Part shown: positions 1-10,200 of the stretch, piece after piece | Numbering within the stretch: position 1 is the first letter of the stretch | How the letters are laid out: every line of letters starts with the position of its first letter | NCBI GenBank assembly: GCA_010093485.1 | Contig: MU001510.1 | Coordinates: forward strand, 1,161,196 to 1,183,376 | Source of the DNA: Karstenula rhodostoma CBS 690.94 | Lineage: Eukaryota; Ascomycota; Dothideomycetes; Pleosporales; Didymosphaeriaceae | DNA length: 22,181 nt | Direction: 5' to 3' | Notes under the pieces: generated by a model | What the model was told of the DNA's origin: nothing | Seen by the model: only the letters and a program-made list of their open reading frames with translations | Databases searched by the model: none | Program-made: the position numbers and the translations under genes

Positions 1-399
1 AGGCTATATAATCTAATAGTATATAATACTATCTAGAAGTATTTCTTAATAGCTTCTATAAACTAGGTTAAAAAATATTATACTATTATTAGCCTTAATT
101 AGGAGCGCTTTAGGGAAAATAAATAGATTCTAGTTAATATAACCTAGATTATTAAGCTTATTACTAAGGTCCCTATTATAACCTAACCAAGATAATTAGA
201 TTAAGTATATAGTATATTATATTACTAGAATAGTTAAGCTATATTTTCTAATATACCTCTACTAGCTAAGTAATACCCTAGACCTCTAATAGTATAATAG
301 TTACCTAAGGGGAAGATAGGTAATCTACTATATCTAAATATATATCTAAGTTTAGTATTACTAAATTAGTATATTTACTAGATTTATCTAAAAAACAGG

Positions 400-2110
400 A
401 TATTAAGTCTATAACCTAACCTATAAATTATCTATATTTACTCTAGTCTACGCCTATAATAATACTACTATATTATCTCCCCTATTAATATTATTATCCC
501 TATATCTTATTATTATTACTATTATTATTATACTACTTATCTATAAACCCTATACTATATTCTTCTAAATCTACTTCTATACCCTAACTATATACTACCT
601 TATTACTACTTTCCTAGCCACTATATATAGTTAGTATCCACGCTTATAAGATTAGTAGGAAGACCTATAAAAAAAAGTTAATAGGATTTATTTTATTCCT
701 ATCTCTAAGCTCTAATAAGAATATAAAACTAGAAGGTATCTATATCTATTCTATATATACTAGAAATAGTATCTCTATTCTCTATAATAATACTATAATA
801 TCTCTATTATAATCCCTTATAAGCTTAGCCTATTAATTAACTAACTTCTATATTAATTACTTCTTAATCTACTTATTAGGTATATATCCCCTAGGTATTA
901 AGATAAAGATACTAACTAAACTAAATATTATTTTAATTATATTCTACCTTACTCTCTAGTCTAATATATCCCTAAATATCCTCTATATATCCTTATTACG
1001 ACTTTTATTAGATATCCTCCTAAGGTCCTTAGTAAAGGTAATTTTAAATAGTACCTTTTTTATAATATTCTTATAGTTCCTTCTATATACCCTAGTCCCT
1101 TACTCCTAACTATAAAACCTTTCTACTAATCTAATAAAGTACTTATATAACTAATCTAGTATCTACTATTAGTATATAAACTTAGTAATACTATTTACCT
1201 ATATCTTCTATATATTAAAGAACTAGAACTAAAAATTAAATACCTTATTATCTAATAGAATACCCTACTATTATCCTTTATTAGTACTATCTATTAGAGT
1301 GCCAGGGGATATATTCTAGTAACGGGATAAAACTAATATAGAATCTAATATTCTACTTTAGAATAAGGTATCTTTATTTACTAGAACTTTAAATAACTTC
1401 CTTCTATAGCGATATTATCGCGCCTATATAAGCCTAATTATCTACTACTTATAAAAGGTATCTATAAACCTAACTACTATACCCCTACTAATAAACTTAG
1501 TAACTATATTAATCCTAATACTAGGCTATTTATAGTAATAGGACCTATACTAATATTTCTTATTTAATTTACTATTAGGCGTCTCTATATACTTCTAGTC
1601 CTATAAGTTTATAATAGTATTAATTAGGCTATAATTTAAATTATTAACTAGCGCCTTATTTATAGCTAGTATACTCTTTCTAATAGCGTGCTTCCTCTTT
1701 CTCTATAGTATTATAGAGTGTCCCTTAACTACCTTAAGTTATTATTTTTATTATTATTAGCTAAACTTATCTCCTTCCTATCCCCTCTCCTCCTTAAATT
1801 ACTTACTACTATTACCTTTCTATACCTATCTACCTCCTAGCCTAGCTATATCTTTATCCTATTAATCTAGATTTTAATATATTATATTAATCGTTTTCCT
1901 TATCTTAGCTTTAGAAATATTGGCGATTATTTAATATAGCGCGTCCTCTAGCGTTTATATAACTAATACGCTTATCTAGCTAAAACTACCCTCCCCTATA
2001 GTATATATATATAAGTACGTATCTTAGATCCTATTATATACTACTAGTATAATATTATATTTATTACTTAACTCCCTATCTACTACCTCTACTAGCTATA
2101 GCTATAAGAG
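400..2110 (-). pseudogene. decayed unidentified basic protein frame
   Basis: The plus strand here is pyrimidine-rich, so the minus strand is the purine-rich, coding-like one. The minus frame whose codons align with forward positions 1741-1743, 1744-1746 and so on reads as Arg/Lys/Gln/Asn-rich segments, for example at 1741-1800 (NLRRRGDRKE start) and 1861-1980, interrupted only by TAG/TAA that would be Gln or Trp before RIP. Stops become dense near 841-960, and below about 400 the frame is lost. I do not recognise the product. The basic stretch at 1921-1980 (KRQRTR-like) could suit a DNA-binding or transposase C terminus, but no catalytic motif was found and another minus frame is about as good between 1441 and 1560. 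It is divergent from the RecQ-like gene that begins just to its right. Boundaries are approximate. Confidence 0.35.
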
Positions 2111-2683
2111 GCTAGTAAGGGTATAGGGAGAAGTTATAGTAGTAGTTAGGTTTAGAAAATAATTATAGTTATAGTTAGAAGTATAAAAAAAAAGGTAGTA
2201 AAGGAGGAAGGGTATAAGCTTTTAGAGGAAAGGAAAGGCTAGCCCCTAAACTATATAGAATTACTAAGCTAATTTTAATTCTATAGCTAGATCTAAATCT
2301 TCCTTAATATAACTACTCTCCTAACCTAACTATAATCTCTAGAATATTTTCTATTAACTTTAGAATCTCTATTAATCCTTATCTTTCTCTATTATTATAA
2401 GTATTAACTATTCTACACTATATAAAACCTTATTTATATTAATATAAAATATAGCCTTATTATTTATATATATTACTACTATTATATTCTCCTATTAAAT
2501 ATTAAATTATACTTTAGATCTAAGACCTATAAGGATATATCTATTTAGTAATATAAAGAGGTATAGAAACTTATAGATAATAAATATATATAGCTCTACT
2601 TATTATAGAATAATATAATCTAGTTAATTATCTTATCTACTATTCCTTCTATAGCCATTAGTAATATAGTACTACTAATACTA

Positions 2684-2775
2684 GGTCTTAAGTATAATAT
2701 CTATAGGATAATATTTAGAAGGGAGATAGTAAATATAACTAAGAATATAAAGAACTACTTTTATATAATATATAG
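2684..2775 (+). other. C2H2-like motif in RecQ N terminus
   Basis: In frame 2 the codons at 2693-2695 and 2702-2704 are TAT separated by two residues, preceded by Gly-Leu-Lys. Under RIP these are the expected products of a Cys-x2-Cys pair, and candidate His positions (TAC/TAT) follow at 2756 and 2762. The local pattern (hydrophobic-Gly-Leu-x-Cys-x2-Cys, basic stretch, then His residues) resembles the N-terminal zinc-binding region of OrsD/DUF3505-type proteins that precede RecQ domains in fungal telomere-linked helicases. Tyr could also be original at any of these positions, so this is a tentative assignment. Confidence 0.4.
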
Positions 2776-3841
2776 GGTTAGAAGTTATAACTTTAGTATA
2801 AATACTTATACTACTACTACTAATATATAGATAACCTACTATTAGGCTATATTCTTATAATATTTCTAACTAAATAGGTAAGAATTGTAGTACTTTAAAG
2901 TATAGTACTCTATACCTTAACCCTATATATCTCCCTTAGTAGTAAATACTAAGGATAAAGAGGAAGGCTAGTTTATAGAGATAGATATAGAGGTAGATAT
3001 AAAGAAGAAAGGAGAAAGCTAATATATACTATATACTATAGCTACTACCTACTATACTATAGTAGATTAGTTTATATTATAGATTAATTAAGTATAAAAA
3101 AGACTAGATAAGGATATTATCTACTAGTATAGTAAGGTACTATTTACTATTAAGTATATTATAAACCCCTTTCTTAAATATATAAAATTCTATAAAGTTA
3201 TTAGTAATATAGAGTAGAATATAGTATAAAACTATATATATCTAACTATCTAGATATATCTAAGACTTACTCTTCTATAGGATACTATAAAGAGTATATT
3301 TTAGATTTAGTAGAATATAGTTATATATAGTACCTCTTACTAGGCCTATATATAAATTATATAGGAATACCTAAATTATATACCTATAATACCCCTTATA
3401 TACTACTAAGACTTCTTAGACTATTATTATAATATAATACTATCTATATTTACCTTCTTCTACTAAGTATTTAAGGTAGGCCTAGACTACCTACTAATAT
3501 TAAAGATATTAGAAATAGTAGAAAGGGTATAGGAGGGTATCTATATATATCTAGTAGAAGTAGATAGCCCTATTACTATAACCCTAGCCATAGCCTATAA
3601 TTACTAGATCCTAGCTCCCTTAGAATAAATATACTATAAGTTTTAACTAGTACTTATATAATAGACTACTAGTAGGAGTAACTTTAACCTAGCTATTATA
3701 ATAGTAATTACGTTTATTACCCTAGACCTATAAAAGCCTAGTTTTAAGTAGGTATATAATTTTACTATAGACGTGTCTATACTAAAGAAATACTACTATC
3801 TTATAGTGTATTAGTACTTTTAGGAGATAATTATAATATAG

Positions 3842-3925
3842 CTAGAAGAGGGAGATAAAGAGAAGGAAGAGGAAAATAAAGAGGAGGAAAAGGAAAATAA
3901 AAAGAAGGATATAGAAGCTACTATA
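3842..3925 (+). other. acidic/lysine-rich tract of the RecQ-like gene
   Basis: A purine-only-like stretch in frame 2 encodes about 27 consecutive, mostly Glu/Lys/Asp/Asn residues with no stop. It marks the linker between the N-terminal region and the rest of the RecQ-like protein. The tract contains few CA/TG targets, so it escaped RIP almost untouched, and its reverse complement is therefore open and hydrophobic, giving an artefactual minus-strand ORF. Such charged low-complexity linkers are common in large fungal nuclear proteins. Confidence 0.6.
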
Positions 3926-6900
3926 GTAGCCCTAGCTATAGATAATAAGATAGATAATACTAGTTTAATAGTAAAAAAGGCTATACTATTTAGTAATATC
4001 TCTACTACTAATATAAAGGTACTAGTTAATAAGGGAAATATTCTAACCACCTTATAAAACTATAGCTAAAAGGCTAATTAGGAGCTAAGGGACTTTATCT
4101 ATATCTACCTTAGTACTAAGTCCTATACCCCTATATTCTAGCTTATTACTATAGAATATTACCTTAGTATCTTCTAGTATAGAGATATAGTATAGAGTTT
4201 TATATAGTAGAATAGTAATAATATTATTATCTATAGTATTAAAATATTATTTAAGAAGTATAAGAATATAGTATAGATATTAGTCTAAAAGGTAAAGATA
4301 TTACTTATTAATATTACTAGCTATAGTAGTATTATATTCCTACTACCAATTCCCTAGAATAAGATACTGTATAACCTAAGTATTTAAAATAAGGGTTACT
4401 CCCCTTTTAAGCTAAATAGCCTGTCTCTTAATAAGTAGTAAGACTATATAGTTAAGTAGGCCTTTACTACTATTAATACTAGTAAAGTAAAAATAATACC
4501 TAGTAACCTAGATAACTATATTAGTATAGATAAGTATAGTATAAAAATAGATACCCCTTTAATACCTATTATCTCTCTCTCCCCCTAACTTACTTATTAT
4601 AAATATAAGCCTTCCTTAATACTATCTTTCTACTTATCTACTTTACTAGCGGGTAGCCTATATATCTAATAGAGCTACTAAGTATTATATATAAAAACTT
4701 ATCTACTAATAGTACTAGTAACCTATTTCTATTTCTAGACCTTATTATAGTTATACCCCACTACTATAAGGGTTATAATAAAGATAAAACTATTTATATA
4801 GTATATTATTACCTTTTATAATATATTAGCTCCCTTTTTATCTAGTATATATAACTTATCTACCTATTCTACTAGCTTATTACTATAACTATACCTACTA
4901 ATAGTCTAGTAGTATTATACTACTATTATATATATAGCTACTACCTCTAGAGTAATAAGGTAGAGTATAGGTAAAAGAATAGTTAGTAATTTACTACACT
5001 TCTTAACTATATAATATAATAGATTATAGGGCTGGATATTAATATATTAATATTCTAGTATCTAATAATTACCTTCTAATATTAGTAGGATAAGGAGGCG
5101 TCTTTACCCTATAGTATAAAGGTACTAATAGAAGAATAGATAGAAATAGTCTAGAAAGAGGAGTATAAGGAAAACTATAAGGTATAGATAAAATATATAC
5201 CTACTACTATAGTAGTAGTATATACTAAAGAGATATAGTATATCTTTATATAAATATTTAGCTATAGTTAACCTAATACCTATATATACGTTTCCTGTAA
5301 GTAATATAGCCACCTTAACTTTAATATAAGTAACTTTAATATATAAGGAAATACTAGAGAGAAAGAAGAAAAAGGTAGTAGTAGTAATAGTAGTATAGAC
5401 TAGCTAGTAGAATATATTACCTTATATAGTTTAGTAAATATATATAAGCTATTTAGTAATAATACTCCTAAGGACTAGGTACTATAGCTAGGAAGTAAGT
5501 AGGTACTAGCCTTACTATTTAAAAGGGTTAGTATAGTGGCCTATATTATACCCACTAGCGCCAATAAGATAAATAAATACCTATTACCTACTACTACTCT
5601 AGAAAGTAACTATAGATAGACTATAGTTATTACCCTATTTATTACTATATAAAATAATATTATAAGTAAGTATTATAAACTAAAAATCTATATTAGTATA
5701 TTTAGAATAAAGTAGTTTTATAAATCTATATATATTATTATTACTATACCTAAATATATTAATATAGATACTTTTAAGGACTTTATATACTAGTAGTATA
5801 TAAATAGTAAGCTAGAGTATCTAGTACTAGATAAATACTACTATATCCTATTCCCTAATTACTAGTATTATAAAAATCTACTTAACCTCTATACCTTAGG
5901 CTAATTTAGTATATTAATACTTCTACTCTTAGCCACTATTCTATTCGACTAATAAGTGTAGGTATATAGTATACTAGTACTTAATAAGTATATAGAGGTT
6001 ATATAGAAGTCTACTACCTACCCTAATCTATCCTATTAAGCTATTAAGCTAATAGAGAAGTAGGCTATAATATTAATAATAGTATTCTATATCTAGTATA
6101 AGCTATAATAATATTATAAAATTATTATCTTTATTAGTAGTTATATAGCCTATAAGGACCTCTATACTAATATAGGTAAATATAAAAAGTTATTTATATA
6201 CTATAGAAAAATAATAGCTAAGGAAAAGAAGATAGTATAGAATATATTTAATAAGTATAAGAAAGGTATTATCTTTACTATAAATATACTTACTACTAGG
6301 GCTAACCTTATTAATATAGATATAATTATCTATTTTAGAGTACCTAATAATAGTATTAACTAGAAATAGAAGTCTAAGTAGATAGGATATAGTAGGAAGT
6401 TAGCTATTACCTATATTATATATAGTAATAGTATATATACCTATATAGGTAAACTTAATGGCTATATAAGGTAGGTTATAGATAAAATAATACTTCTAGG
6501 TCCTAATAGACCTACCTATATCTATATTATATTTAACTAATACTTTAATAGGTAGATAAACTATACTATATATAAATCTAGGGAGTCCCTATATAGCTTC
6601 TATACTTTCTCTATCCTAAATACCCTATTATATAGGTTTAGGGCCAACACGCCTAATATATCCTTATTAGTCTAGGTATTAATACTAACCTTTCTTCTAA
6701 TATATACCCTTTTATCTATATAAGCTATAACTTTTTTATAAGCTATACCCTCCTCTATATTAATACCTTTATTTACTCCTATTCTACTATTAGTATATAT
6801 ATATATAGCCTCTATTACTACCTCTCCTACTCTAAATAAATATAATAGCCTACTCTATAGTAAGTATATATAAGAACCTTTCCCTCTCCTCCCCTCCTTA

Positions 6901-6961
6901 TATTATAGCGCTACTAATATAGTAAATAGAACTTAGTTCTTCTTCCCTAGCACTTACCCCT

Positions 6962-7680
6962 ACTAATATAAGAATAAAGGTAGTATATATAATTTAAAAA
7001 TATAAGGATATATATAATAGGGTAATTTAACACGTCTATAATATAGAAGAAATACTTAGATAGATTTATTATATAGTTTACTACTAGTATATAGATTTCT
7101 ATTCTATATATTTTATAGTAGGCTAACTCTTTAACTATATTAAAGGGTTCTATAGAGGCCTACTATAGGATAACTATACCTACTTACTATATAATTAGAT
7201 AGATAATAAAGCCCTACTATATTACTACTATCTATACCTACTTCTATTATATCTATATAATTACTAGTAAGATAAAAATAGTATATTCTTTAGTAGATAG
7301 AATAACTATACTATATACTAATATTAATATATACTATAGGACCTCTAGATAATACTCTAGATAGTATATAACCCTACTAAGACGCTATAGCTAGAATATA
7401 TATCCCTAGCTAGTTATAATAGGTTAAAAATAGTAGATTTTATTATATACTTTTTATAACTTATATCTCTATATTTCTATAGTTATATTAGTTAGGTACT
7501 ATTAGACCTACTATAGTTTTATAAAACCTACTTTCTACTAGGCTTATAGTAATAGTTACTAGTAGTAGAAGAGTAAAGACAGGTATATAAGTTTAAAATA
7601 AAGAGGGGTAGGAGCCTAACTTAACTAAAGTTAAAGCTAGATAGTAGTATATTTTAAATCTATAGTAATACTAAAATATC
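6962..7680 (+). pseudogene. decayed frame downstream of RecQ-like helicase
   Basis: Frame 2 reads as protein-like sequence with TAG/TAA interruptions that can all be explained as former Gln or Trp codons, including a basic segment at 7588-7625 (KFKIKRGRS). It lies about 320 bases beyond the last RecQ motif on the same strand. It may be the C-terminal extension of the telomere-linked helicase in a shifted frame, or a separate small gene. I recognise no domain. The gap 6640-6960 is pyrimidine-rich on the plus strand and continues weakly in frame 1, so a continuous original gene is possible. Confidence 0.35.
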
Positions 7681-7689
7681 TACCTATAG

Positions 7690-8740
7690 ACCCCCTTTTA
7701 TATATAGTATATATCTCTATATATACTAGTAAAAGAAAATAATTTAAACTATTAAAAGTCTATTTATATAAAATACTACCTAGATATAGAATTCTATATA
7801 TAACCTTAGAACTAAGTAATACCCTATATAAAAGGCCTTTTATTAGTAAGGGTATACTACCTCTACTACTAGGGTTAGTATCTCTTCTTTATTAGAGAGT
7901 AGTTAACCTTTAGTAGGTAATAGATAAGATTATATATATACTATTAAGTATTCTAAGTACTAGAGAAAAAAAGCTAATAGTAAGTTAAATTAAGGTTATA
8001 AAGGGCTCTTAATACTTTAGAATTCTTAATTAAGTAGTAAGTAGGGAGTATAGATAGTATTTAATAGAAATAATATAAATTTTATATAGTATAATAGAGC
8101 GTTTTATAGCTAAGTCTAGTAGTAGTTTTACCTAAGAAGTAGATAACTCTTTTTTAGGGGTTTTTTTAATTAGTAGTAGTAGTAGTCTATATACTTTCTA
8201 TTATCTATTAGGATATTTATACTTTTATTCTATATACTAAAGTTATTTATAAACTAGTAGTTTTCTAGTCGGCTTATTATAATAGATATTATTACTAGTT
8301 TAATAATATAGTACTACTAATTAAAGATATAAATCCTTTCTATCTTAACTATAGGTAAAGTAGATATAATATAAGAATATACTAAGTCTTAGGGGTAATA
8401 GAGCTTATATTAGGCTCGTAGTAATTATTTTAATAACTATAGAGTAATAAAAATATAGGAAAAAATAATATAAATCCTAGGTCTAAATAACTACTTAGAA
8501 TAGATTTATAATATAGTATTCCCTTATATAATATATTATATATATATTAACTAGACTCTATTAATATAGTATATAAGCTAGTATAAATATATTTTTATTC
8601 TTACTATTCTTACTCTTCTTATTATATTTTAAATATTATAGCCCTTAATTTTTACTAAGATTTTAAACGAGCGACCCTTACTCCCCTAGTTTCGAAAATT
8701 AAAGGGATTAAAGGTATTCCCTATTATAAAGTATTATAAC
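7690..8740. other. gene-free AT-rich spacer
   Basis: No frame on either strand keeps a convincing RIP-decayed coding pattern across this stretch. It contains homopolymer runs around 8150-8170 (T6, then G4 followed by T7) and a small patch of surviving CG near 8667-8695. No RNA gene or terminator can be supported. Confidence 0.5.
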
Positions 8741-8985
8741 TTTCTATTTTTATCTCCCCTTAGTTTATAAAATCTACTAGTATTTAATAGTACTATCTAT
8801 AATATTACTTTAGTCTATAGAGTCTATTAGTACTTAACTAGACTTTCTATTAGCTTACCTTAGTTTATAGGATTTACTATTATTTAATCCTGCTATAATT
8901 TAGTATAAATTTCTATTAACTTGTCTTAGTATATAGAATCTACTATAATTTTATAGAATACTATATTTTACCTCTAGAATTAAAA
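8740..8985 (+). repeat. 50-bp tandem repeat array, forward orientation
   Basis: The core TAGTTTATAGAGTCTACTAG recurs in degenerate form at 8761, 8811, 8861 and 8937; the first three are exactly 50 bases apart and the last interval is 76, as if 26 bases were inserted. Each core is followed by a TATTTAATAGTA-like segment and preceded by CTTTCTATTAGCTTACC-like sequence. Another isolated core in the same orientation occurs at 9465. The units differ mostly by C/T and G/A, as expected after RIP. The same unit occurs in reverse orientation at 9780-10030. Confidence 0.8.
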
Positions 8986-8989
8986 CCTT

Positions 8990-9300
8990 TAAGTCTCTAG
9001 GAATTTATAGTACCTAGTACTTATTACTCTATATAGGCCTCTATCGCTTATATCACTCCTTTCTTAAATCTATTACCTAGAGTACCTTAATATTATTATC
9101 CCTAACTATATTATTATCTCTAGCCATAGTCTCTAATCTAGACTACTTATATTTAAGTTATTATTAGTTCTCCTCCTGGCACTTCTAATAAGTAAATATA
9201 CGCTAAAGCTATTTTAGGCTTAAAATCTAGATTACTTTATTATTATATTTAATTAAGTTAATAGGCTCTAGAGTATACCTAATAATATATAAGTCCTTAA
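8990..9300 (-). pseudogene. short decayed coding remnant
   Basis: One minus frame between about 9240 and 9010 reads as Gln/Glu/Arg/Asn-rich sequence, with stops only of the RIP type, and includes a surviving Cys-Gln-Glu-Glu-Asn run near 9174-9182 and an intact ATG codon near 9128. The composition suggests a coiled-coil or gag-like fragment, but I recognise no family. It sits between the two inverted 50-bp arrays and could be the remains of a gene carried by an element that they bounded. The limits are approximate. Confidence 0.3.
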
Positions 9301-9779
9301 GAGACTCTATTAAAGATATTACTTCTATATTAAAAATAACTTACTTAAGAAGTAATAGTAGAAGTAGAAGATAGTAAATAGCTTTTTATTATTAGTATAC
9401 TTAGTATTATAGTAATTAATTTCCTTATTAGATTTACCCTTATTTAGGGTTATTTAAGTTACGTTAGTTTATAGAGTCTACTGGAAATTAATTAATATAA
9501 CTTCCTATTAGCTAGTTATTAAGTAATATATTAGCCCTTCTATAACCCTTATAGTAGATTTAGAGCCTTTTTAAGAGCTATACACGTCGCCCCTATTTAG
9601 TGTAAACTACTACTAATTCGCGTTAATTTATAATAATATTAATAGTATTACTATTTATATTATAGGAAGTAAGTATCTATTATACTAAGTATAAAAAAGT
9701 ATTAGATATAAAGGCTTTAGAGTTCTTAATAATAGTCTTAGTAAAGTTAGTAGTTACTAGTAAGGTCTTTAGTTAATAG

Positions 9780-10035
9780 TATACTTTATAAACTAAGGCG
9801 AGCTAATAGAAAGTACTATATAATACTAGTAAACTCTATAGACTAAAGTAACCTTCTAAAATATACTATTAAATACTAGTAGATTCTATAAACTAAGGGA
9901 AGGTAAAATATTTTTTAAATTCTTATACTAGTATACTCTATAAACCGAGATAAGCTAATAGAAAATACTATTAACTACTAGTAGACTCTATAAATAGAGA
10001 TAAGTTAATAGAAAGTTCTACTATACTAATACTAA
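9780..10035 (-). repeat. 50-bp tandem repeat array, reverse orientation
   Basis: The reverse complement of the unit at 8740-8985 is found here: CTATAAACTA-type ends fall at 9795, 9845, 9895, about 9947 and about 9996, spacing 50, 50, 52 and 49. Each unit contains AGCTAATAGAAAGTACTA-like and TACTAGTAGACTCTATA-like segments, the complements of the left array. The two arrays are about 0.8 kb apart and together form a large imperfect inverted repeat. Confidence 0.8.
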
Positions 10036-10140
10036 GTAGATAATATCTATATAATATATTATCTCTAAATTTCTAAATAAGTTCTCTATATAGCTATTTA
10101 ATTAATTACTAGTTATATTAATATTTTTTATTAGGATAGG

Positions 10141-10200
10141 TAGGAAGTTATAGATAGGGTGGTTGAGTAATAGATATAATTCTAGAGTAGGCAGGTAAAA
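10141..10200. other. small island with surviving TG/CA
   Basis: A 60-base patch keeps several RIP target dinucleotides (GGGTGGTTGAG near 10157-10167 and GCAGG near 10191). This density of TG/CA is unusual here. It may be sequence acquired after most RIP took place, or just less affected. No gene is visible in it. Confidence 0.4.

Larger units (their letters stand above)
2162..6640 (+). pseudogene. decayed telomere-linked RecQ-like helicase
   Basis: A RIP-destroyed SF2 helicase of the RecQ type, an ATP-dependent 3'-5' DNA unwinding enzyme in the intact family. Core motifs lie in frame 1 with correct spacing: motif I at 5551-5571 (now PTSANKI, expected PTGAGKS); motif Ia at 5620-5640; motif II at 5830-5841 (now DKYY, which single RIP changes make from DECH); motif III at 5926-5940 (now LLATI, expected LSATI); a YHRKM-like motif at 6199-6213; a motif V-like segment near 6274-6300; motif VI at 6367-6396 (Q-E-S...G..R pattern). 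Motifs I to II are about 93 codons apart and II to VI about 179, as in RecQ. Upstream, about 950 codons continue in frame 2, with a C2H2-like motif near 2684 and an acidic Lys/Glu tract at 3842-3925, so a frame change (indel or intron) lies near 5035. An OrsD/DUF3505-like N terminus plus RecQ is the architecture of fungal telomere-linked helicases. The start is uncertain because every ATG is lost. Confidence 0.75.

Noticed and set aside
3820..4050. Minus-strand ORF of 76 codons, Ser/Phe/Leu-rich
   Set aside because: It is the reverse complement of the acidic Lys/Glu tract of the RecQ-like gene on the plus strand, which keeps a continuous coding pattern up- and downstream.
5125..5313. Minus-strand ORF of 62 codons, hydrophobic Tyr/Leu-rich
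   Set aside because: It lies antisense to the frame-1 segment leading into the RecQ core; its hydrophobic composition is what purine-rich plus-strand coding gives when read backwards.
8740..8985. CRISPR-like spaced repeats
   Set aside because: The units are contiguous degenerate 50-bp repeats without conserved repeat/variable spacer structure, and the DNA is fungal in character.
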